Origin: Gammaproteobacteria bacterium UBA2679
Lineage (GTDB): Bacteria > Pseudomonadota > Gammaproteobacteria > Pseudomonadales > Oleiphilaceae
Length of the DNA stretch: 64,000 nucleotides
Assembly: GCA_002354735.1 (NCBI GenBank)
Contig: DEMD01000015.1
Location: forward strand, 457,304 to 521,303
Direction: 5' to 3'
Of this stretch, positions 55,611 to 62,573 are shown piece after piece. The translations under genes and the position numbers were made by a program. The notes below the pieces were generated by a model, which was not told where the DNA came from, did no database searches, and was given only the letters and a program-made list of their open reading frames with translations. The stretch's first letter is position 1; every line of letters begins with the position of its first letter.

Positions 55611-57704
55611 ATGTCAACGCCATCCCTACCGAACTGGACCAATTTCCGCTGCCGCTTTAGTGCGCTCTTATCCGTGCGGCACGGTCTCGTCAGCATTATC
55701 TGGCTGGCATGCTTTTTACAAATCGCGCTGCCTGCCGCCGCTGCAGATCCGCAAGCCTCTGACTCACTGAACCTCATACCCGGCCTACTTGTGCTGCGCG
55801 ATCGCGGTGGCGCTCTCGATTTCGAAGCTGTCACCACACCCAAAATGCTGGAGCAGTGGCAGGGGGTTGATACCATACCCAATTTCGGTATGACTCGAGA
55901 TGCCATGTGGCTTGCACTCGCAGTGTCATGGCCGGAGCAGGCCGATTCAAGGTGGCTGTTTCAGATCGTGGCGCCCCTGATAGACAAAATTGACGTCTTT
56001 CGCTTTGAACTTCCCATGACGGTGGACAGTATGCAGCGGCAAGAGATGCCCGAAGGTGCGCCGCTGCTCGTTTCTGATCTGTCGATGCTAACGCTTGCTG
56101 TTGAAGAACTGGTTGAACGCAGAGGCTCTATTGACGTCGAGCGGATAGAGATGGGCGCACGGCTTCCCTTCGAACAGCGCCCAATCAGTCAGCAAAATTT
56201 TGGGTTCTGGATAAAGCCTTCGATAGACCGCGTACAATGGATGGTCATTCGATTGGAAAGTTCACTCAGCCTGCGCGCACCAATTCAGCTGATGTCGGAA
56301 GAGCGATTCATTGCTGGAAGCGCGCGTGCACATCTGTTTCAAGGCGGGTTTTTCGGGCTGATGACCATCATGGTGCTGGTGAGCCTTGGCGTATTCTGCG
56401 TGTCCCGCGACATGGCGTACCTGACGTATTCCGTTTTTGTGATGCTCACCAGTCTGTTCATGCTGGTCTCGAAAGGCTACGCCTTCGAGTATCTCTGGCC
56501 CGACTCGCCAGACTGGAATTTCAGAGTGATTCCGGTAACGATAGCACTTGCATGCCTGATGAGCCTGCTATTTGCCGTCGCCTTTCTGCGCTTGCGACAG
56601 AACGCGCCTTTCATATTCAGGCTGGCATTACCCATTGCAGTGCTATGGATACCCCTGGCGCTGTATGCCGCTTTTGGCGACTATCGTCATGCGCTGGTTC
56701 TATTAAGCATTTTGATGCCGGCAGGTGCCAGCACGCTTTTCCTTGCTGCTGTCGTTTGCTTGTATCGAGGCGTATCTGGCGCTGCCTATTACTGCTTAGG
56801 CTGGTTTGCGGTACTTCTCGGGGGCACCGTCATGATTTTGGTCGAAGCCGGTGTGCTACCAGCTACCGAAACCATGCTGGGAATTTTCCAGACCACCTGC
56901 ATGTTCGAATACATTGTGTTGGCTTTTGCGCTCGGCGCAAGGGTGAACCATCAGCTACGTGAACGAGCAGCAGTAGCGAGAACCGCCCTTGAAGGCCTTA
57001 ACAGAGCTCAGCTTGAAACGATCGAAGCGCAGGCGCAGACGAGAGTGAAACTCGAGCTTCACGTCCGTGAAAGGACCCAGGCGCTTGAGCAGACCATGTT
57101 GGAGCTAGCCGACGCGAACAAGTCGCTCGAGCTCCTGAGCACAACAGACGAGCTTACACAGCTCAGCAACCGCCGTTCCATCAATGCTACGCTAAGTCGT
57201 GAATGGTCTCGGTGTGCCCGGAGTGAAAGCAACTTGACCGTCATCCTGCTTGACCTCGACTATTTCAAGTTGATTAATGACCGACACGGACACCCCTGCG
57301 GTGATGAAGTGCTGCGTACGGTTGCCCGCCTGTTGTCTGGTGCAGTACAGCGGTCAGCAGATCTGGTCGGACGCTACGGTGGCGAGGAGTTCATCATCGT
57401 GCTGGCTGACACGCAGCCGGATTGTGCTGTCGAGCTGGCTGAGCGCATTCGATCAGCCGTCGAAGCCGCGGCCATTCATTGCGAAGCAACCACGCTCAAA
57501 GTAACAGCGAGCTTTGGAATCGCGTCCTGCATCCCGTTGGTAGAGGGTGGCGAGCCGCGATTAGATGGACTGTTCGCTAATTCTGATGCATTAGTCGATG
57601 CCGCTGATCGGGCGTTATATCTTGCCAAGCAGCGAGGCCGTAATCAGGTAGTGGTTATGAATGATGAGCCGGATCAGGCAGCCAGCGCCGTCAAAGCAGG
57701 CTAA
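55611..57704 (+). CDS. Diguanylate cyclase with 7TM-DISM sensor
   Basis: A 697-residue membrane protein that would make c-di-GMP. An exported N-terminal DISM-type beta domain (about 40-220: MTRDAMWLALAVSWPEQAD) precedes seven predicted membrane segments (about 235-450), a coiled-coil linker (LETIEAQAQTRVKLELH) and a GGDEF domain. The active site is VGRYGGEEF near residue 592, in the GGEEF form; the product-inhibition I-site RSAD lies five residues before it. So the enzyme should be active and feedback-controlled. Start ATG at 55611 (TTG at 55608 adjoins it). Single gene. Confidence 0.93.
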   Translation: MSTPSLPNWTNFRCRFSALLSVRHGLVSIIWLACFLQIALPAAAADPQASDSLNLIPGLLVLRDRGGALDFEAVTTPKMLEQWQGVDTIPNFGMTRDAMWLALAVSWPEQADSRWLFQIVAPLIDKIDVFRFELPMTVDSMQRQEMPEGAPLLVSDLSMLTLAVEELVERRGSIDVERIEMGARLPFEQRPISQQNFGFWIKPSIDRVQWMVIRLESSLSLRAPIQLMSEERFIAGSARAHLFQGGFFGLMTIMVLVSLGVFCVSRDMAYLTYSVFVMLTSLFMLVSKGYAFEYLWPDSPDWNFRVIPVTIALACLMSLLFAVAFLRLRQNAPFIFRLALPIAVLWIPLALYAAFGDYRHALVLLSILMPAGASTLFLAAVVCLYRGVSGAAYYCLGWFAVLLGGTVMILVEAGVLPATETMLGIFQTTCMFEYIVLAFALGARVNHQLRERAAVARTALEGLNRAQLETIEAQAQTRVKLELHVRERTQALEQTMLELADANKSLELLSTTDELTQLSNRRSINATLSREWSRCARSESNLTVILLDLDYFKLINDRHGHPCGDEVLRTVARLLSGAVQRSADLVGRYGGEEFIIVLADTQPDCAVELAERIRSAVEAAAIHCEATTLKVTASFGIASCIPLVEGGEPRLDGLFANSDALVDAADRALYLAKQRGRNQVVVMNDEPDQAASAVKAG

Positions 57705-57758
57705 GAAGCCCTGAGGTATCTCTGGTAGGTAGTAAGATGCCTACGGCCTTCTTATCTC

Positions 57759-57820
57759 CGTCGCACTCCTCGGCTCCCCATGATGCCGCTGATTCGTCAC
57801 CTTTCCAGAGTTGAACCGCT
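57759..57820 (-). pseudogene. Short relic of a DUF3427 C-terminus
   Basis: Plus-strand bases around CACTCCTCGGCTCC and ATGCCGCTGATTCGTCACCT align with 62596-62650 (CACTCATCGGCTCC, ATGCCGCTGATACCTCACCT) with one 3-nt gap and the same orientation. That stretch encodes the FGEVRYQRHEG end of the S24-DUF3427 gene. Only about 60 nt remain. The match is short but includes several in-register blocks. Confidence 0.5.
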
Positions 57821-57903
57821 AGGTCGTCAACTTATGAAATACTCATAAATACGTAATCTGCAGACGTTACAACGCCTCAAGTTCGCGCGAATTCTTTAAA
57901 CGC

Positions 57904-58362
57904 CTAACCCGCCAGCCGGTAGCCAATCCACTCATTCTGCGGCTCTGCACCGATTGAGCGGTAGAACCGAATGGCTGGCTCGTTCCCCTCGAGTACGCTC
58001 CACTCGAAGCGACCACAGTCTTTCGAAACAGCGATCTTTGCAAGCTGCTGCAGGAGAGCCTGGAACAGGTCGATGTATTCGCGGTAAACGAAGCGGCGAT
58101 TACACTTCTGTCCCGTCATCTCTTCGAGCACTCCGTTAGCCACAAACTGATTGACCAGTGTGTTGTTGGCGGTCTGGTAGGTCGTCTGAATAAGGTTCTG
58201 CATTTCTACTGTAGAAACGATTGGATGTTGAAAGAGATACTCCAGCACTTTTTGCCCGTTGCCGGCTGCACGTTCGAACTCATCTGTAATGAGCTGACGA
58301 TGACGCGCTCTCAGTAGCAGGATTAGCGCTTCACCCCAAAAACCACACTCATCGTCTACCAA
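57904..58362 (-). pseudogene. Chimera of Fic-protein and GNAT-acetyltransferase C-termini
   Basis: 152 codons without a proper start (TTG, no Shine-Dalgarno). Residues about 18-100 (RARHRQLITDEFERAAGNGQ, LFQHPIVSTVEMQNLI, GQKCNRRFVYREYIDLF) look like the winged-helix tail of a Fic/DOC protein; no Fic HPFxxGNGR motif is present. From about 102 on (LLQQLAKIAVSKDCGRFEWSV, NEPAIRFYRSIGAEPQNEW) it matches the last third of a GNAT acetyltransferase. The first 12 residues derive from a third gene, an S24-DUF3427 relic. So three gene fragments are fused in one open frame. Confidence 0.7.
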
Positions 58363-58432
58363 GATGTCGTCATAATCAGGATCGACGGCACGGAGCAGGT
58401 ATTGACCATTGGCGTCCTTGATGTAGGATTTG
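58323..58432 (-). pseudogene. Relic of an S24-DUF3427 gene with internal deletion
   Basis: Minus strand reads KDANGQYLLRAVDPDYDDIL then VDDE, matching KDANGQYVLRAANPDYDDIL-VDDE of the gene at the right edge. Immediately afterwards, in the next frame, ATG-AGT-GTG codes MSVVFGVKR-stop, the last residues of that same gene (MSVVFGLRR). About 540 nt of the middle are missing, and the junction lies in the shared bases CGATGAGT. It overlaps the start of the Fic/GNAT chimera. Confidence 0.75.
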
Positions 58433-58604
58433 AGGCGGTGTCTTCAGGGCTTTGGCTCGCATCCAGGCGGCGGTCGATAATCGCGTCGACTTCATCATTA
58501 ACCGCAGATCCTCGTGACCAGGCGGGCGAGCTCGGGCTGAGTGGGCACAGCTTCAGGCTCTGGAATTCGCTGGCTACGCCGGTCCGCCCCTTTTCATCAG
58601 TCAC
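58356..58604 (-). CDS. Hypothetical ORF coupled to the TM2 pair, ends in relic sequence
   Basis: An 82-codon frame starting with ATG at 58604 that overlaps the stop of the preceding TM2-like gene (TGATGA), with AAGGGAG six bases upstream. So translation coupling is good. Residues 1-55 (NDEVDAIIDRRLDASQSPED) are not recognised; the rest reads through the S24-type relic in the wrong frame (SVPSILIMTTSW). Either a real gene lost its 3' end by fusion to the relic, or the frame is fortuitous. Confidence 0.35.
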   Translation of the reverse strand: MTDEKGRTGVASEFQSLKLCPLSPSSPAWSRGSAVNDEVDAIIDRRLDASQSPEDTASNPTSRTPMVNTCSVPSILIMTTSW

Positions 58605-59043
58605 TCCCTTGCAATAGCCCTGCTACGTCCAGACCAAGAACATCTTTCAGTATGCGTTCGATCACTAAGCGATTGGATTTCCTGACGAGGTACCGCATTC
58701 GTACTCCATCGAAGAGCCAGATTAGAATGAGCGTGGCTACCACAGTGGGGCCAAGCCCGAACGCGATAGCCAGAGGCAGTACACAAAAAAAGACAACAGT
58801 CGTGAGAGCAAACCAGCTGCCAACCCGACCGAGGTAGATGTAGTGACTCCAGATCAGCAAGAGGCCGGGGAGCCAGGTAAGATAAGCCAGTGAAAGCACC
58901 TTCCTTTGTGACGTCCACGCCCTATTGAAGCGCTGGACCTCGTCCTTGCTGAGACTCTCGAAGGCCGCTCTGGTCAACGGTGTCAGCAATGCAGCGATAT
59001 CTGCTACAGGGGGCTCCGCTATTGCCGATCGCTCGGATAACAT
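58597..59043 (-). CDS. TM2-domain-like membrane protein (second of a pair)
   Basis: A 148-residue protein with a soluble helical N-terminal part (KDEVQRFNRAWTSQRK) and hydrophobic segments at about 52-75 and 82-112. LPGLLLIWSHYIYLGRVGSWFA and LIWLFDGVRMRYLVRKSN are a variant of the TM2 pattern seen in the upstream gene. Its ATG shares one base with the upstream stop (TAATG), so both are coupled. Function unknown; TM2 proteins are small two-segment membrane proteins. Confidence 0.75.
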   Translation of the reverse strand: MLSERSAIAEPPVADIAALLTPLTRAAFESLSKDEVQRFNRAWTSQRKVLSLAYLTWLPGLLLIWSHYIYLGRVGSWFALTTVVFFCVLPLAIAFGLGPTVVATLILIWLFDGVRMRYLVRKSNRLVIERILKDVLGLDVAGLLQGSD

Positions 59044-59435
59044 TACGCTTGTACGATTTCGACTGGACGGGCCAGGGCTATATCGGCATCGACGAGATTC
59101 AGCGCAATCATGTTCTTCAGAATCTGCTCTGCTATCTCTTCATTTCTGCGCTGCACCATGCCTGGTATTCGGAAGGCATCTGCGATGAGCCAGATCAAAC
59201 CAATGATCAGAACGCAGGAAAGCCAATAGAGGAAGAATATGCCAACTCTGTTCAGATATAGATAATGAAACCCAATAAACCAGAGAAAATAGGTCATACC
59301 AGTATTTTTGCGCTTGGCTTCGAATTCCTGTGTAAAAAGATTTCGCTGTTCAGGGGACAACTTCCTGATGACTGCCTGCAGAGCCAGCGACTTGATGGTC
59401 TTATCAGTATCAAACATAGGTTTATGGTCCGTCAT
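59043..59435 (-). CDS. TM2-domain membrane protein (first of a pair)
   Basis: A 130-residue protein. After a helical N-terminus (LSPEQRNLFTQEFEAKRKNTG) come two membrane segments with the TM2 signature: YFLWFIGFHYLYLNRVGIFFLYWL and GLIWLIADAFRIPGMVQRRN. A tail helix follows (EEIAEQILKNMI). Shares length and order with the next gene and probably arose with it by duplication. Start ATG at 59435 has AAGGAG seven bases upstream. Confidence 0.85.
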   Translation of the reverse strand: MTDHKPMFDTDKTIKSLALQAVIRKLSPEQRNLFTQEFEAKRKNTGMTYFLWFIGFHYLYLNRVGIFFLYWLSCVLIIGLIWLIADAFRIPGMVQRRNEEIAEQILKNMIALNLVDADIALARPVEIVQA

Positions 59436-59837
59436 GATATAACTCCTTGATTTTAATGTTTTATCCAGCCACTATCTGGTCAAATATTGCTCAGGCGGAG
59501 TGGGCTGGGCCGCACTATACCCCAGATTCATGACTTGAAGGCAGCCCTATTGCGGGAAAATGCGATGTCGTCCTGGATTGACTGCGGGGACGCCAACTTG
59601 AAACACCGGAGAATTTTGAATATGTGGAGTTCAGAACCTGAGTGGATCACCTGGTGCTCGGGTTCTGGTGGGCCAGCAGAGCTGAGGGTGGCGTCTGCGC
59701 TCAAAAGCCGTCCTGATGTCGACTGGCAGTGTTCGTCAGCACCGTAAGCAAAACGAACATGCCGGCTTCAAGATGCAGGAGCCTCAGACACGTCGACCAG
59801 ATCGATGCTGACCGGCAGGCCTTGCATCCCATCTCAC
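59436..59837. other. 402-nt region without a supported gene
   Basis: Holds the promoter side of the TM2 pair (AT-rich at 59440-59485). An 86-codon plus-strand frame (59487-59747) has no Shine-Dalgarno and odd composition. No repeat or hairpin of note. Confidence 0.5.
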
Positions 59838-60095
59838 TCAGGATTCAAGCAGCTCCAGCACCATCTCGGGCGGCCGCCCGACAACTGCTTTCTCGCCATT
59901 GTCGAGAATGGGCCGCTCCATCAGGCGAGGGTGGCTCGACATCGCCTCGATCAGCGCCTTCAGTTGTGCTGGGGTGAGCGGCTCGTCCATGTAGCGCACC
60001 ACCTGGACATCGAGACCACGTTCCTCGACCAAGCTGAAGGCCTGACGACTCTTGGAGCAGCGCGGGTTGTGGTAGAGGGTGAGGACAGCGGGCAT
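59838..60095 (-). pseudogene. arsC: ArsC-family arsenate reductase with internal deletion
   Basis: An 85-residue protein; family members are about 115 residues. The N-terminal active-site LYHNPRCSKSRQAFSLVEERG with the catalytic Cys is intact, and the C-terminal HPRLMERPILDNGEKAVVGRPPEMVLELL is intact too. About 30 residues between LTPAQLKALI and EAMSSHP, which normally carry a key Arg, are missing in frame. The likely junction is a repeated LIEAM-type motif. Activity is doubtful; it could still be a thioredoxin-fold protein. No ars operon neighbours. Confidence 0.75.
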
Positions 60096-60188
60096 GGTAA
60101 TTCTCGGTAGTTTGAGTAGGAGGCATTCTACCGGAAAAATGCGCGAGGTTCGTTCGCCTCTTCGAGCACAAAGCCCATGCCTGCCAAG

Positions 60189-60962
60189 TCAATCAGCCGG
60201 CTGACGTCTACGCTTAACCTTAGAGAGGCCCAGGACGCCCATGCCACTAAGGAAAAACCAGACCGCTGCGGGTAGGGGCACGGGGGTTATAGAGCTGTCC
60301 AATTCCGCGCCAGCGAGCGACTGTAGGTTGATGCGGAAATCATGCCCATAAGCATTGCCATTGGCATCATTTCCGTATAGGGCTACTGTAATGTAACTAT
60401 CCCTGAGTAAGGTTGCTCCACTGTTAATCAGGCTTTGACCCTGGGCTAACGCGTCGGCGTCAATAGCGCCTGGCGCGAAGGTCGCTTTCAATGACGTATT
60501 GAAGCACCAGTCGTGTGTGGCAGCGAGCTGGTTCGGAGAGCAGTGAAAGCTGTATTGGCTATCCTGAGACGCATAACTGTTATTCAAACTCAGGAAATCC
60601 TTTTGATAAGATGAACTGATGTTCAGTTGATCAGAGTTTCTTATCGAACTCTCGGATGGCGACAGAGTCGAGAAAGGAAGAGGATAATCGAAAACGATGT
60701 CTATCCAGTTGATACCCCGGCCCGGGGCATACTTCTTTGTCGTTCCAGTGACCAGCGGCGAACCCGCTCCGCCATAGTCAAAGCTAATTTTGCCGCTGAC
60801 GAGCGGGTTTGCTTCAGTTGAGCCGTAACCAAAAACTCCGTAGTCGCCATGGTGCGCAACCAGCCCGGTGAAGTCCACCTGCATTGTGACAGCGTGGCTG
60901 TTCGAAGATAGCATTACCGCCAGTAGCCCCGCCGCAGCCAATCCCTTGTCTTTGATATACAC
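60189..60962 (-). CDS. Exported protein with VPLPA-type exosortase tail
   Basis: A 257-residue protein with a signal peptide ending SHAV. The middle is beta-rich (VSGKISFDYGGAGSPLVTG, INWIDIVFDYPLPFST) with two Cys near NQLAATHDWC. The C-terminus TPVPLPAAVWFFLSGMGVLGL followed by SKVKRRRQ is a typical VPLPA-CTERM/PEP-CTERM sorting signal. The start is GTG with GGA upstream. It is the third exosortase-type substrate of the window. Confidence 0.85.
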   Translation of the reverse strand: MYIKDKGLAAAGLLAVMLSSNSHAVTMQVDFTGLVAHHGDYGVFGYGSTEANPLVSGKISFDYGGAGSPLVTGTTKKYAPGRGINWIDIVFDYPLPFSTLSPSESSIRNSDQLNISSSYQKDFLSLNNSYASQDSQYSFHCSPNQLAATHDWCFNTSLKATFAPGAIDADALAQGQSLINSGATLLRDSYITVALYGNDANGNAYGHDFRINLQSLAGAELDSSITPVPLPAAVWFFLSGMGVLGLSKVKRRRQPAD

Positions 60963-61216
60963 GAGAGTTCCATCCTGTTGATAGTGATTATTTAATTCTT
61001 GTTGATTGTAATGGTTGAAGATATGACATGGCGTGAGGGGGACTCAACTCATTCTGCTCGAAGATGTTAAATAGTTCGCTTGGCATAGGAATTTGTCGTC
61101 GCCAGATAGCCCCAGAGCGACAAACTCCGCAAGCGGAGGCCGCCGCCCGCAGCGTCAAGCCTTAGAGCCAGGGCAATAACTGCAACAGAGTTGTCTAACA
61201 GGATTATAGCAACGCG

Positions 61217-61504
61217 TTGACAGCTTTAGTCTCGTCTCCCATAGTGCAAAAAGTTAACCCCATAGAGAGTAGAGACATCATAGTGCCGCCTGATCAACCG
61301 ACCGTTGATATTGTCAAAGTTCACGGCCGGTCCGAGCATGGAATGACCAAACCCTTTCGTTGCGTAGGGGACGACGGTGTCAGTTATTACGTCAAGGGTA
61401 TTAGCGCCGGTAGAAGGAGTCAGATCAACGAGTGGATAGCCGGCCGACTCGCCTTGGATGTGGCTCGGTGGTTTAGGCTAGCGGCGGAGCCAAATCAAAA
61501 TTGA
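61217..61504 (+). pseudogene. Truncated HipA-like kinase, N-terminal part
   Basis: About 95 codons. Residues 30-80 (VDIVKVHGRSEHGMTKPFRC, DDGVSYYVKGISAGRRSQINEWIAGRLAL) match the N-terminal lobe of HipA-family/phosphatidylinositol-kinase-like proteins, including the nucleotide-binding Lys (VKG). The expected continuation (GLPIPPF and the catalytic lobe) is missing; the frame ends within 12 residues. The truncation point coincides with a perfect palindrome. Start codon is TTG at 61217, or a GTG further in. Confidence 0.65.
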
Positions 61505-61511
61505 TTTGGCT
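61488..61511. repeat. Perfect 24-bp palindrome at the truncation point of the HipA-like gene
   Basis: Arms AGCCAAATCAA and TTGATTTGGCT with two central bases (AA). No U-tract follows on either strand, so it is a poor terminator. It lies at the 3' end of the truncated kinase gene, between it and the convergent DUF3800 gene. Confidence 0.75.
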
Positions 61512-61581
61512 ATCAGGAGTTAGCTATACTATCGATAAGTGGATTGGGGGTGCCCGGTCGGCGTCATAGCCTCGGTGAGTT

Positions 61582-62460
61582 TCATCGGGGCTTTTCGCTT
61601 TCTGATGAAGGATAAATTTTTAGCCCGAAATCCATGAAGCCGTCTCCGGCCCGCTCTCGCCCTCCATCGCAATAGAATTTTTTATGAAGCGCCTCGAACG
61701 CTCGATTCTTTTGCTCCGGCCGAAACACGCTTAAGCCAATAGGTCGCGCAACTAAATCAGCTAACTGCAGACCTGACGACATTACTTTTTTGTCTGCGAA
61801 AATAATATCAAAGGGCAACGTCTTTTTACGCCTGTTTCTGCCATCGCAGAGCCTTCGGAACTCAAGCTCGAGCTCATCGTCTTCCTTTTTACCCCGACAT
61901 TCGACTACCACATGAGTGAGCTGGTCGTGCTGTCCCTTCTCTTCCAGAAAGTCATAAAGCGTTTCAAGGCAAAACCCCAGTGCGATGTGGTAAGGGTTCG
62001 AATCGGGCTCAGCTTGAGACTTGAGCCGCCGCTTATCAATTACGCAACTTATCAGGATGAAGTTACTCTTCTCGATAATTTCGGTGAGATGCCCAAGAAA
62101 ATGAAGCCTCTGCTCTCGACTACGGAAAATATTGAAAGCGCCAGTCTCACGCCGTATTTCGTTCTCGTGCAGAACAATTTGGTCATGACCGAAGTGGTTG
62201 AACTTGAATTTCTCCAAGGCCGGAACAACCTGCTCGCTGTAATGGCGCTTGTGAAAGACACAAAAGGCGAGCACAAATACTGGATAACTCTCGTCTATCG
62301 ACTGCATTCCGTGGTCGCCACTTTCATCTACATAGACTATGTATTTGCTGAAGCGGCTCCTGCTGGTGGAGGGGGACTCGCTCCTGGACTCTTGGTCAAG
62401 GCCGCTTCCGTCTACTGAGTCGGAAACGAACAATGGAAGGTGATTGCTATCTGTGGTCAT
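61582..62460 (-). CDS. DUF3800 protein
   Basis: A 292-residue protein of the RNase-H-like DUF3800 family. KYIVYVDESGDHGMQ holds the first acidic pair; VVVECRGKKEDDELE and the C-terminal SSGLQLADLVARPIG with the conserved Asp complete the pattern. The first 38 residues are Ser-rich and not conserved. DUF3800 proteins are common in accessory and defence regions; the activity is unproven. It lies 113 nt downstream of the helicase-S24-DUF3427 gene on the same strand and may be co-transcribed. No Shine-Dalgarno is clear. Confidence 0.85.
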   Translation of the reverse strand: MTTDSNHLPLFVSDSVDGSGLDQESRSESPSTSRSRFSKYIVYVDESGDHGMQSIDESYPVFVLAFCVFHKRHYSEQVVPALEKFKFNHFGHDQIVLHENEIRRETGAFNIFRSREQRLHFLGHLTEIIEKSNFILISCVIDKRRLKSQAEPDSNPYHIALGFCLETLYDFLEEKGQHDQLTHVVVECRGKKEDDELELEFRRLCDGRNRRKKTLPFDIIFADKKVMSSGLQLADLVARPIGLSVFRPEQKNRAFEALHKKFYCDGGRERAGDGFMDFGLKIYPSSESEKPR

Positions 62461-62573
62461 TTCGAATGGGCGATCCGGAAAAGGATATGTAACTCAACGC
62501 TATTAGCTCGCACATCATACCAATATGGGCGCACAAGCGTAGGGTCAAGTGAGCTCGCCCTGCGTCTGCCCGA

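Noticed and set aside
61190..61216. GTCTAAC resembling an integron attC outer box
   Set aside because: No matching GTTAGAC-type partner or inner boxes at the right distance, and no integrase or cassette array.
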